Below, piece after piece: positions 46,186 to 58,535 of a stretch of DNA of 64,000 nt (the stretch's first letter is position 1; every line of letters starts with the position of its first letter). Made by a program: the position numbers and the translations under genes. The stretch is from Epiperipatus broadwayi. Lineage: Eukaryota > Onychophora > Udeonychophora > Euonychophora > Peripatidae. The stretch covers positions 12,440,385 to 12,504,384 of the forward strand of contig JAQFVV010000020.1 of NCBI GenBank assembly GCA_028023455.1, written 5' to 3'. The notes below the pieces were generated by a model. It was not told where the DNA came from. It searched no databases and worked only from the letters and a program-made list of their open reading frames with translations.

Positions 46186-47304
46186 GTAATAAAAATTGTT
46201 TAATTAGATTATTATATATATGTGTTTTTTAATTTATATATATCTTTGTGGTAATAAATTAAAATTTTATATTTTAGATATTTCAAATTTTAAATAGTAT
46301 TTTAATTTTATGCTTAGATAATGAAATCCTCGTAATTTTATTCATGATTAATGCTATAAAAAATAAACCATTTACTAATTAAATTAATGAAATTTATCAG
46401 AATTTAACTTAGAAAGTATAAACATTCTACTTTGAGTTTTGCAATAACATTACTTAAATTCATAATAAATGAATTAAACATTTAAAATCATTAGACAGAA
46501 TGAATAATTATGCATTGAAATTTTTCTTTACACATGTTAAATGTTTAAACGTTTTTATAACTCTATGGAATTTTGTTATAATAATGCGACTTAAATAATT
46601 TAAATGTGTGGATTTATCTGTTGTATATTTATAAAGATGGTGAGTTTTAGATATGCTTGTATTTAATATTAATTTCATATTTAGTCAAAAATAATGAGAA
46701 GTATGAATATGTTAATTTATTAAAATGTTTTAAATAAGGATTCTGTTGTTAATTATGTTTTATATTGTTCTGCATTGAGTATATAACTACAGATATGGTG
46801 TTCCTGTTTTTACGCTGAATAATGGTATGCAAGCTCACTGTTTATGTTATTAATATATTTCGTATATTACAAAAGAAGTCTGGTACATGATAATTGGTTC
46901 ACATATCAAAAGCATGCTAAGCATTAATAAAATCAAAGTTTAAATTATAAGACTACCTTTTCTGTATAAATGTCTGTAACATTTATATAAATATATATTT
47001 TAATGTATATTCATATAATGATATTTTATGGACATAATTATTTATAAATGTATCTGAATTATAGACTGATTTATTAAGAGATATGTATAATTGTAATATA
47101 CTAATGATAAAAAACAAAGTCACATCTACCTGATCATAATTTAAATATTGTAAGTTATATAAATGTATTTTCTCATGCAGATCTCATTTTTAGCGCTTTA
47201 TGGGAAAACAAGCAAGTGATACAGGATAATGAGTTGTAATATTAAAGTTGTTATAAAAGTTAATATCCTTGAATACAAATAACATGAATAAACTTACAGC
47301 ATAT
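46186..47304. other. AT-rich intergenic
   Basis: No gene or recognised repeat. Confidence 0.5.
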
Positions 47305-47316
47305 TCTGTATACATG

Positions 47317-47836
47317 AATATAAAGAAATCAAGTCATATGTCACATGACCTAATTTAACGAGCTTGCACTACAAATGTTATATATAGACCTCGAAAATAA
47401 CAAGCTTTGCAGAATATCCCAACCCCAGACTGGTTTCTGCTACTAGCTTCCTCAGTGAGGTGCTAGGATATTTAAGCATTAGATTAAAAATACTAGGACA
47501 AGCCCAGTACTTTATCTAATGGGTAACTATTAAGTAAAAAATCTGAATTTTTCAGACATTCATATGTCTTCCAATCCAGCTATCTAACTTAAATAGCCAT
47601 ATGGGACTGAACCAAGTTCAGACACACAATATATTAATAACTTTAGCAATATAAAATCACCAAAGCCTTAATAGAAAAAAAAAAAATTACAAAGAAATCA
47701 AGTCATGTGTCACATGACCTAATTTAGCAAGCTTGTATTACAAATACTATATATAGCTCACTGAGGAAGCCAGTAGCAGAAAACAGTCTGGGGTTGGGGA
47801 TATCCTGCAAAGCTTTTTAAGAGCTTTTATATAACA
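47317..47836. mobile_element. Composite hairpin retroposon (HR-1), 12-bp target duplication
   Basis: Flanked by TCTGTATACATG at 47,305-47,316 and 47,837-47,848. It contains two direct copies of the HR-1 tail complement, AAAGAAATCAAGTCATATGT plus CACATGACC, at 47,321 and about 47,692; an A-rich run precedes the second. The body pieces AACCCCAGACTGGTTTCTGC (about 47,421) and AGAAAACAGTCTGGGGTT (about 47,778) are inverted relative to each other. It is therefore a nested or dimeric element. The GTCTGGGG/GGATAT body motif links it to the copies at 27 and 28 kb. Confidence 0.78.
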
Positions 47837-47848
47837 TCTGTATACATG

Positions 47849-48839
47849 GTTCATAACTCCAAGCATAATAGGTAATTTATTTTAAATCTCTGTTTAAGGA
47901 TCTAACTATTATTATTTGCCTATGAAGTGATTAAAGACCTACATACCGTGTGCATTTATATCCATGTAATGCACTTCAAATAATAGTATCATAAAGATTA
48001 AAGAATTAATAACTAGCACTATTACGATACAGAGTAGACTCATTTATGATAATGAAATTTATTCAATGCTAGTGTGAAATTGCCATATCAAGATTAACAA
48101 GTTCATCTCCCATAATAAAAATTTGACATTTTTATAGTTTGTTAGGTGCATTATAAGCACTCATCTCATTTGCCACTTTATTTATTTCTTTTAACTTTGG
48201 TGTTGCCAAGATGTTGTGCCAATATGAATAATCAAACAAACCATTTTAATTGTGAAGTTGTTAAAATATGTTTGATTTAATGGTTAATACAAATATTTAT
48301 ATGATTTATTTACAAAAAATATCAAGTAATTTAAGTATATTTCATTAACTTTAGTTCTACTAACATGAAAAAAGATTAAATGTAATTAAGTATTGATGGA
48401 ACCTCACATTTCTAACTTTTATTACATGCACTAAAAAGATATACTCATAGTGGCGGAAGTTATTATGTTCTACAATGATTAGGATGCTTCCCAGATAAAT
48501 TTTATAAAGATTAATAGATAAAATATGTAAAAGCCTCTGAGTGTAACATCTAACTAGGTGACATCAAAGATTTAAAGGATTGATTTAGAAATGTTACCTG
48601 ATGAAAATTTATGTATTGACCATCACTTCATAAGATGACCCTTATATATCATATTTTCACTTAATTTTTAGTATTGTCAATGTAAAGGGCCTGATTTTAA
48701 AATAAAGGACTATCTCAGAGATATAAAATAATTAACAGTTAAAATAAAACAAAGATACTATTAACTATCAAGACATATATATATAGCTGGATATGTATAT
48801 TAATTTCAATTGAAGAAAGCATAAATTGGAGAATTTAAT
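47849..48839. other. AT-rich intergenic
   Basis: No gene was seen. Confidence 0.5.
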
Positions 48840-50035
48840 TGCATGGAACAAGAAATATAAATACAGAGTATGAAAATGATTCATTTGAGGGAGAAAACCC
48901 AGAAATAAAGAAGGTGAAACATCAAAAGATTATTTCAAAAAAAGATATTCAAGAAAAGAAAGAAGAGCCAGTACATAATCTGGAGATAATTGACAACAAT
49001 ATAATAAAATAGAAAAGAATCAAAAGCTGGAAGAAAAAGTGGAAGAGAATCAAAAGAGTACGAAAGATAAATTGGAAAAGAAAATGGAAAAGAAATGATA
49101 GAGAATGAAAGAAAAAATGGAACAGAAAAATAGAAGAAAAGAATAACATTATAAAAGTTAAAAATGATTTAGAAAGGAGCTTAAGAAAGATATTGACAGA
49201 ACTGAGAATAAAAATAAAGAGAATGGAGAGCACCCAGGTAAAGTCATCCATGATTATAAACACAAATGTTGAAAAAAACTTTATTATATGAGGTGATAAA
49301 AGATTTTAAAGTTGAGAATATGCTGTATCATATAGAAAAAAGTAAATATGAATTAAATAGTAGAGATATATTCAAGAACTTAGAGAGAAAACATTGAAAA
49401 AATAGAGTAAACAAAAAGTTCAGTATAATGGAAAACTGAAACTTGATGTAAAAGAGAAATGGAATGTGAATAAAATCAATAATATTAAAGATAAATGCAG
49501 AATGCATTATTTAAGTTATTTGTAACACTTTGTCAGTTTGGTTAGAAGAAAATTTTGATGGAGAGTATAATAATGATAATCAAAGAAGATTTAAACACAA
49601 ATAAAGCAAATAGTGATTTTAATGGTACAAATAAACTTAACATAAAGATAAAATCCAAAAAATAATAATAGTGTGGATGTTTGAACCAGATATTAAATTA
49701 ACATGAGTATCATTGTTACAGATGATTATTTGGATGTAGACATAAATGAAAAACAAGCAAAGAATAAAATTGATGTTAAATATTTTTGTGATGATGAATT
49801 AAAAATGTATACTATTGGCACAAATGCTAATTAAGATGTTACAGCTAATTAAAGAAGGGAGTCAAACAGTAATGATTTAATTAATTTAGATAATGAATTC
49901 TGCTACTGAGATTACATAGACATTGATTATATAAAAGAACATAGGAGAAAGATCAAAATTAAAAAGTGTTTATAAGAAAGAAAGTTTTGCCAAAAATTTA
50001 GAGGAATTATGAAAAAAATAGTTAAGTTCTTCAGC
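48840..50035 (+). pseudogene. Purine-rich decayed open frame, coiled-coil-like
   Basis: The plus strand is unusually A/G-rich and encodes Lys/Glu-rich segments in shifting frames: ENPEIKKVKHQKII and DIQEKKEEPVHNLEIIDNN near 48,890-49,010, then KLEEKVEENQKSTKDKLEK. A clean 44-codon ATG frame lies at 49,703-49,837 (begins MSIIVTDDYLDVD). The composition suggests a coiled-coil protein such as a LINE ORF1 or a host charged protein, now broken. The opposite-strand 104-codon frame at 48,949-49,263 is its Phe/Leu-rich shadow. The product is not identified. Confidence 0.35.
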
Positions 50036-50366
50036 ACTTGTAATAGAAAGATACTATATTATAAAGATTATGGTTGCACAAAAAGTAAAAAGAATTTGTA
50101 AAATTTTTAAATAAACTGCAAAAAGTTGGATTACCAAAAGAGAATGGACATATATATGTGTGTATATGTGTAATAGGGATGTTAATGTACAAATAACTGT
50201 GTAATAAAAAGATATGACCTATTAAACTGGTCATGGAAGATTAGATATTGCAATCTCTTATAAATTAGAAAAGTGAATGTAAATATTTGTCTGACATTTT
50301 AGTCCAGAGTTGTTAGATTTTTATTATATCTGTGTATGCATTTAATCATGAGTAATCTTTAATTAA
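50036..50366. other. AT-rich intergenic
   Basis: Nothing recognised. Confidence 0.5.
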
Positions 50367-50377
50367 TTAAATTATTT

Positions 50378-50666
50378 CAACTAAAACCCATAGGCTTATT
50401 ATATACCTGTGTCTATATATGCAATATATAGGGTATATGAGCACAGACTTTCACATGATGCACCACTCTCCACTCTATCTAATCACCAATATACGTATTT
50501 CATGCTAAACCAGCAATCATCTGGACCAACTGATGATTGCTGGTTTAGCATGAAATACGAATATTGGTGATTATTAGTCTTTTTGACATATATGTGTTCA
50601 AGTGCATCAGTGTTATGAGATAGAGTGGAGAGTGGTGGATCATGTGAAAGTCTGTGCTCATATACC
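50378..50666. mobile_element. Double hairpin retroposon (HR-2), 11-bp target duplication
   Basis: Outer arms: 50,431-50,479 (GGTATATGAGCACAGACTTT...) and 50,619-50,666. Nested inner arms: AATCACCAATATACGTATTT...CAGCAATCAT and complement, around a 12-nt loop at about 50,523. The longer right arm matches the unfolded monomer at 17,585-17,745; the left arm is the same sequence with an internal deletion of about 60 bp. TTAAATTATTT flanks it at 50,367-50,377 and 50,667-50,677 (AT-rich, moderate support). Confidence 0.8.
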
Positions 50667-50677
50667 TTAAATTATTT

Positions 50678-51324
50678 TAATAAATTATTTGATTTTATTA
50701 CAGAAAATTAAATATAGTATCTATGCCAGTCTTATTTAAGTCTCATCTCATTTCAATGGCATACTATTAATTTTAGTTAGGATACTGAGTTTTCTTAGGA
50801 TCTAGGCTGAGAATATGTCAAAATGTCAATGAGGAAATTAAAACATTATGACTTGAGGATTCTATTTCATAATATGTATTTTTCTGAAATGGAAGTGCAT
50901 TCCAGAAACCTATTTATTATATCTTGTTTATAAATATGCTTACTAGATGATACAACTCTTACATTCAACTCATAAATGTTTATAAATAAATGATAATCAT
51001 GAAATATAATCTGTTTCTTTTAGAATTCTTTCATATGATATGTACAAAATGACAGTAGCATGGTTTGATCATTCATCATCATCTTAACCATTGTCTGGGA
51101 ATTCAGTTCAGGATCTTCTATATTGCATAAAATATTTAATATCTCTGTTTCACAGATACATAAATCACTGTACTATTATGTGACAATTATAAATAAAATA
51201 ATGCATTTCCATACATCAATCCATTTCTTGTAACATTATATAAATAATGACCAACATGGATTTTATTTATACATATTTCATTCTTTATACTTCCTACCAT
51301 TACTATATGTACAGATATTTTATC
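50678..51324. other. AT-rich intergenic
   Basis: No gene was seen. A small RTE-tail-like piece ATCATCATCTTAACCATTG lies near 51,075. Confidence 0.45.
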
Positions 51325-51660
51325 ATATCATCATCATCAATCATTATCAATCCACTGCAGGATGAAGGTCTCTCTAAGTTCAATCCATCTCCGATATTTA
51401 GCTTCTCTTTTCCACATCACCCCTGCACACTTTCTTATTTCATCCATCCATCTCACATGTGGTCTCTCTCTGGGTCTTTTACAATCTCTTGGAATCCAGT
51501 TTAAGATTTCAATTGTCCATCTATTATCATCTCTTCTAGCAATATGTCCACTTCAGTCTTTTAATTTTTTCAATGATGCATGTTGGGAGTAACAAGACAA
51601 GATCGAAAACGCAATATATGGGTAAGAGAATAACAGGTGTGACTGACCCCATTGAAAAAG
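51325..51660 (-). pseudogene. RTE LINE 3'-end fragment (copy C)
   Basis: The minus strand gives the RTE C-terminal region: WTIEILNWIPRDC-like, a KRPRERP motif, the W-rich end, and the CCTGCAGTGGATTGATAATG tail with ATCATCATC repeats at the left. It is better preserved than copy A. The plus-strand open frames here are antisense shadows. Confidence 0.78.
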
Positions 51661-52142
51661 TATTTTATCATATATATATACATCTATATGTTATAACTAA
51701 TAAACAAAACAAAAAAATTCTTAAAAAGCATTCTTCGTATATGAGGTAAATTTTTGTTAATGATTGATTTATCTTCTATTTATCAGATGACTGAATTAGC
51801 AATCTTTAAAAAGAAAAATTAGTCCACTATTATACTGTATGAAATAGATTACTATTTAGAATTTTAAAAAGTGCTGAAACATTTATTTTTGTTTCTATTA
51901 GCTTAATTTAGCGTAATCTTTTCTTTCGCCTATTTTATCAATAAGAAATTTAATGAAAAGATTTTAGTAGAAAGAAACAAAAATAATCATGAATTTTTTT
52001 AATAAGTTAGAAAAAAATCATATATAAGCACTTTAATTATATATACATTAAAATATAATATATACATACACATTTTACAAATAATAGATTGATGAAAACT
52101 GACAATAATAAATTGAAAAAAAAAAAGCGATATAATTTTCAA
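51661..52142. other. AT-rich intergenic
   Basis: No gene was seen; a TA run lies at about 51,670. Confidence 0.5.
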
Positions 52143-53921
52143 CCGTAATCAATCAACTTCAGAATGAATGTCTATCCACGTTTAATCCAGTTATTCCATT
52201 CATTAGCTTTTCTTATTATATCACACTAGAAAACTTCCCTATTTCATTCAGCTACCTCAAATGTGATCTCATTTTATGTCTTTTACATGGCTTTTGGGAT
52301 CAAATTTAAAACTTCAACTGTCCATTTATTATAAAATAAATGCTTATTTATACATCTCTTTCCTTGTAATATTATGTCCAACCCAGCTCCATTCTACTCT
52401 TTTAATTTTTTCAATGATGTATGTGGTACTTGTTCGTTCTCTCACCCATGGATTTTGTTTTTGATTACTTTGTTACTATTAACATACATCTCTCCAACTA
52501 AATGCTGTTATATTATGTGCTCAAATCTTAGTTCCATAAGTAAGAAGTGGTAAAATACATCTATTAAAAACATATCAAAAACATTGGCATATTTCCTTTT
52601 AATTTTAAGTTATTTCTACCAAAAAAAATTTCCATGTAAGTTTAATTCTATAATTAATTTCTTCCATTATGTTTCCATCTAAATTAATAATCTGATAAAA
52701 GTATATGTATTCGTGAATATCAATCTTTAGTCATTTCTTTTGATCAAATCCATAAATAATTATTTTAATCATTTCCTTACCTTTATTCTAATTGTCTTAC
52801 TTTTATATAATAAATAAGTTGCAACATTTCCTGAAGCTCTGAAGTATCATTTGCAAAATCGTCACATCATGTGCAAAATCTAATTGATTTAAATAATCTC
52901 CATGTCTTTTTACTCCCTTAGTCTTCATTTTTTATTCACAAAATACTTATTGGTAAAGCTGCTGTACCTTTCTCTATTTTTTTAAAAATATTGTTATTGC
53001 ATTTTGGTGTGTGTTTTTCATAATATGACACCATTCTGTGTCTATAACTTGATTATCCAATGATTTAATCACTATAAAAATGCTTGTGGAATCAAATGTC
53101 TTTTCATAATCCACAAATTCAAAATATAATGACAACTCATATTCTTTGGATCTTTCTATATCTTCTCTCAGTACTTGGTAAGATCCTCTGTGCTAAAACC
53201 ACTTTTATATTCAGCTTGTTTTTTTGGATGATTAGAATTCAATGTTTGCAATAGATGAATTGTAATTATTTTAGTAAAGATTATGTATATAACTGCTAGA
53301 AGCCTGCCAGATCTTTAATTTCTAATATCATTTTATTGCCTTGCTTACAAATCAATATTACTATTACATGCTTCCAATAATCTGATGCATCTGTATTGTT
53401 TAGACAGACTTTGACAAAAAAATTTCTATTTTTTTATCTGCTTCTTTTAAGATATCAGTAATAATTCCATCATTTCCTAGAGGTTTTTTTCATAGATTTA
53501 ATTATACATCTCAATTTTTATTTAAAATGCAGAGTAATTTAAAAAAAATGTAATAACTGTAGGATATAATTTGTTTTCTTATTTCTTATTACTATATAAT
53601 TTGTTATAGAACTCTTCCATACATTTCAAGATGTCATCTCCTTTTTTTAATAATAGTTCAATATTTTTTCTTATTTCATAAATACATTTCCAATTATTAC
53701 CAAGATGTTTCTATTTTGAAATTTAATTTTTTCTATAATTTTACTTTGCCTATTCACAATTATATTTTCTTATATCATTATTAATTTTTTATACCATTTT
53801 ATAAAACTCTAGATATTCAATTCTTTTTAATAGATCATTTTTATATATTTTCATATTCTATCTTTTCTTCACATATATTATATCCTGTCTTCATATAATG
53901 TCTTCTTTCAATAGAAAAATA

Positions 53922-54036
53922 GTCAAGCGTTGTTAGCTGAGAGGTCATCACACCCGCCTTGCAAGCAAGTAGTTGGTTGCAGACGGGTGAGGGTTCGCAT
54001 CCCGGCCGATGCTATGACATATGAGAAAAAAAATTA
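53922..54036 (+). mobile_element. tRNA-derived SINE, family B, inside RTE copy D
   Basis: GTCAAGCGTTGTTAGCTGAG, GCCTTGCAAGCAAGTAGTTG, B box GAGGGTTCGCATCCCGG, CCGATGCTATGACATATGAG and a short A tail. It lies opposite to the host RTE. A target duplication is not clear. Confidence 0.85.
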
Positions 54037-54437
54037 CTGGGGATTTGATGCTTTCTTGTGCCATCTATCTTTCTTCTATTTCTCAATAATATTTTTAGTT
54101 AACTCCTTATTGATTTCATTCAAATTTGAACTGTCTTCAAAGTCTGTTAATATTTTGAAACAATTTTCAAATGCTAATTTAAATTCATAGGAATACTTCT
54201 GAATATTAGCAGTATCAAGTGTTATCTTGATTTTCTTAATAGTTTTCATTTCTCTTGTTTTGCATTAACTTGCATCTTGCATCTCACTAATGATAACTTC
54301 TTCTGTTGAATCTATTAAAACATTACAATCTTAAAATACTTATTTTCTGTTAGTGAAATGTAATTTAATTCAGCTGTACCTTAATTTGAATGCTTTATGT
54401 CCATTTCCATTTATTATTATTTTATAAGATTGAATTT

Positions 54438-54671
54438 TAAGATACAAGGTTTATACTTCAATGAAGTTAATAGATTAAATAGTGCACTAATACATAGCTG
54501 AAGAGATTTTTTTCTTTTCAGTTAAATTAATAAAATAAGATTGAGCATATTTATCCCAACTATAAATATGAGAGTATTTGTAACTCTCAAAAATGCTCAG
54601 CCTTATTTTATTACTTTAACTGAAAAGAAAAGAAACTACTCTTCAGCCACATATTAGTGGACAATTTAATC
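54438..54671. mobile_element. Hairpin retroposon inside RTE copy D, 13-bp target duplication
   Basis: Arms of about 80 bp (from about 54,471 and up to 54,670) share CATAGCTGAAGAG/CTCTTCAGCCACAT, TTCTTTTCAGTTAAA and TTGAGCAT/ATGCTCAG, with an AT-rich loop of about 45 nt. The flanks TAAGATTGAATTT at 54,425-54,437 and 54,672-54,684 are identical. The left 30 bp outside the arm is a short tail. The sequence is not obviously HR-1 or HR-2, so it is a third hairpin type. Confidence 0.85.
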
Positions 54672-55145
54672 TAAGATTGAATTTGTAATATACAGATTTT
54701 CTTTTTCCATGGACTCCACAAGTCTGTGTTCTCTTTCATTTTAATCGACATAACTAAATTTACATACAGTGCCTTCATCTTTCAATTATTTATAAATTCT
54801 AACATTAAAATCTCCCATGACAATTTTAAAATGTTGTTTGAGCTGGTAAAAAAGCATTTTGTATCTCCATATAAAAACTTCTACTTCTTCATCACAATAA
54901 GAACTTGTGGGGCCATGAGCACGAATCTGCATTTGATATCTTCCACTAAGTTGAATAACTGAACTTGCCTTTCTGTTTGATATACCATTAAGCTTCACAA
55001 TTTTGTTCTTTCATTTTTTATTTATAATCAATTCTACTTCACTTGTGCTTCCAATATTTATATATTTGTAGTAAAACACATTTACTTTTCAAATCAATTG
55101 TCTATCTTTTCTTCTAACATCACAAAGTCCAAAAATGTCCCATTT

Positions 55146-58100
55146 AATATTAGATACTCCTTTACTTAAAAGTAATATGCAATTTTAGATACCTAAATAA
55201 AAAGTCATCAATAAATGACAGTCTGGGTTTACAACTAGGAAATTATTTAGCCCTTTCTTCCAATCACTGCTTTGGGAAGTGATTTAAGAGCATCCTGAGA
55301 ATAAGGACCATAATTTAGTTTTGTCTATCATGATAGTAAATATTTATTTAAAAAAATAAAAGTCATTCCCATGCCCATTTGGCTCACTTTTAAAGAACCT
55401 CTACTACTATCAGACAATAAAATCATCACATTGATTGGTGCATGTTGGAGGGCATTCCATCTCTGATCATTAATTATATGAATAATCATATAATGATAAC
55501 AATTATAATAATAAGAATATATTGAGTGGATATTAGGAATTTTTCTTCTTATTTCCTTTAAGGCTTCAAAGAGAAATCAAAGGGTCTTCTTCCAGTAAAC
55601 AGCAAACTTCTTTCTTCAACAGATATTTAAGTGATATTAAATTAATTATGCACATGGATCATGCTATCAAGTATTTTAAATAAGAATTAAAATATTAAAA
55701 TTTTGTTTTGCCTACAACTTTTTCTTTTTTTTTTAGTCAGTAGTTAGCTTAGTTAGTAGATATTAATACAGTAGATGTCATGATACGATTACATGGTCTT
55801 TTTATTTTTATAATTAGGTGTATATAAAGAAGGTTGAATTATTCACTATGCTTGAAAATTTTTAGATAATAAAGTTTGAGTAGTTTTCTTACTTGTTTTA
55901 TATTCTATATGAAAATACTCATTTAAAGATTAATATTACAAGATTATCTAGGTTGGCTGTCAGATAATCCTGAATAAAATTTGAAACACTTTTAACTATA
56001 TCTGACTTATATTTATGTAAGAACTTACATATGTGTCAGGAATATACACAATTATTGCACAAATAAAATATATACATTTAATAAGCTACTCTCTGGTGAT
56101 CAAAATAATCTTAGAACCAATGCATAATGCTAGTTGAATGTATATAATATATTTGAAAAGCCCCATAGCTATAATAAAGAGATATGAAGTAACTAGTTGA
56201 TATTATTTAAGATATATCCAATATGAGATGATGAAAAGGAATTTTTTGAATTTGTACTGGAGATTATGATCAGTAGGAAATAAATCCTTCTAAATGAAAT
56301 ATATTTAGCTATTCTTGAAAAAATTAATGTGTTATGATTTTAAGGCTAGGTAGATAATGAAGATGGAGTCCCATCAAAGCCTTGGAGAGAGCTATGAAAA
56401 CACTTTTTATAACAACAATACTACAATATAAAGAGTCAAATATTACAGTTTTCATTAAATTCACTTCATATTTTTAGACTTCAACATGTGTGATATTATT
56501 TCTAATATATCATTTAATCTGACTCTCAATGTCACAAATATAATATTTGGTTGTGTAGAGCTCATTTAAAATTCTTATTTTTACACCAAGTTCATTGACA
56601 GAATCCATTTTCATAAGTAAATAATTGTTTTGATTTTATTTTTTCAAATCAAAGCATGAAGTTTGTTTTCTAATTTCCATTTGGAATTACTAAGAAATGT
56701 CTGTGCCTTGCATAGTTAAGTATTGTGATAGAGTGGATCTTAAGAATTATGCATTACGACCAGATATGTCATTTCAGTGTTTGAACATCTTTTGAACCAC
56801 TGAATAAAGAACCACTTAATTATTTTTGCTAAGGTGGACTCTGGACCTATAGCCAGTATATTACAGTTCAGTTGTTATTTCTGGTGCTCAAACATTTTAT
56901 GAATTGCTTAAACAAGGAAACTATTCCAATTTTTTGTCCTGCTGGTTTTAGAACAACGGCAGACAGTTTATGAATCATCTCTACCTCTGGCATTCCCTGT
57001 GCTCAACTTTTATAATCTCCTGAGTGATAAACCATTGGTTTAATTTAAGAGATTCTGGAGTAAAATTAAATATTTTAGTTTGACATTGATGAAGCTATTG
57101 CATATAGAAACATCAAATATTAAGCACTCGAATTTTATTTATAATTAATAGTTTTAACTTTTATACACTTTTATTAATAAACTCAAAAACTAAATATTCT
57201 TGCATTTAAGCTCTACTTGTCACTTTATGTACTTAAAGATCTCCTAATCAACTAATTATTCGATTATTTACTATTAAAGTATTAAACCGCACACGAACTT
57301 TAGTACTCCCTTATACATGTGAGAAAAAAAAAATCCTTGTCGCAGTTTATCTTAAACGAATGACATTTACCCGACATATATTATATTTATATTTTAAGTA
57401 AGAGACCTTTTAATATTACTACTGCTAAATGGATGTATTGATTGGTTTAATTTTAATAAATATTTAATTATTTTCAAACAGAATAAATGATCTCCTATTG
57501 CAAAGTAATATTTTTATTTTTCTCTATTAAAAAATAAAATAAATAAATAATTTGACTTTACCGTATTTTATTATTGAAAAATGGATTGATTTCTTACATG
57601 CTTTAACCTAATTGGATTTATTGATTTTCTGATATTACAAAGAACAAGAATTTCCAGCAACAGTCACCAATTAATTTTCTTTGTAAGCTGCTGTACCTAT
57701 ATATAAACCATTTGTGACTCAAACTGGTCATATCACAAGATAATGACGATAATTAAAAACGATCTTTAATTAAACACCATTTTTAAAATTAAAAGATAAA
57801 TTATGATAATACTTTGGTGTTTATTTATTTCATTCTTATCAAGCTAAAGAAAAGTACATTTCAAATGAAATTTTATTTACATAAAATAATTACCTATGTG
57901 TTTATATAACATGAATAAAAATAACATAAATGGGAAACACCTAATTTTAATTTATTTGAAAAAATATTTGATATGTTAATTTTATGACTTTCCAAATATA
58001 AATAAATTAATAATTCCTAAAACGCTTTATCTAAATGATAAAAAAAAGATAATATTATTTATCAAATTATATTTGGATGCAAAAAATCATACAGAGGTCA

Positions 58101-58535
58101 ATCGAATTTCTTTAGAAATAGGATTAAATATACATTAGGTATTCTATAACAGTATATAAAAAATACATCGATTGATCATTCCAATAATGTTTTAGTTTTC
58201 TTTGATCACAAAAAAGACTTGTAACTTTAAATTTTATTTTAATTCAAATTACACAAAAATAAATAATAAGAAGATACCATAGAAAAAGAAAAATTAAAGA
58301 AGCAATTCTTATAAATGAATTTAAAAAGTATAATAATTAGAAGAACGCCGATGCTGAAATATGAGCTTTCTAGAAAATCACATAACATCTGTTTTTTTAC
58401 ATATCGAAAGTACCTCTGTACAAAATTATTATTTATTTGTATCGCTATTAAGATTTTAAAATAATTTTACATTGCAGTCTCAACTCTCAGCATATTTTAT
58501 TTATCAATTTAATACATCTTTTATTAGTTTAATAT
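55146..58535. other. AT-rich intergenic
   Basis: No supported gene, SINE or hairpin over 3.4 kb. Slightly less AT-rich patches (55,360-55,470 and 56,860-57,010) contain no readable domain. Confidence 0.45.

Larger units (their letters stand above)
52143..55145 (-). pseudogene. RTE-type LINE (copy D), longest copy, with endonuclease
   Basis: Minus strand, 5' end at about 55,145. The APE endonuclease begins DIFGLCDVRRKD and continues IVKLNGISNRKASSVIQLSG, QIRAHGPTSSYCDEEVEVF and VMGDFNV (54,786-54,998), the catalytic GDFN box. After a hairpin insertion (54,438-54,671) come the LTNRKY-like segment and linker (interrupted by a SINE at 53,922-54,036), RT entry, motif A FVDYEKTFDS (about 53,080-53,120), and a YxDD region reading FAHDV (about 52,875), where the first catalytic Asp is replaced. 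The thumb and C-terminal region end near 52,143. About 3 kb, close to full length for an RTE ORF, but with numerous stops and no function. Confidence 0.85.

Noticed and set aside
48949-49263. 104-codon Phe/Leu-rich minus-strand frame
   Set aside because: It is the antisense of a purine-rich Lys/Glu-coding stretch, which automatically yields Phe/Leu codons.
51247-51592. Plus-strand frames of 85 and 76 codons
   Set aside because: Antisense to the RTE C-terminal fragment on the minus strand.
53922-54190. 86-codon plus-strand frame as a gene
   Set aside because: Most of it is the SINE and the rest is antisense RTE.
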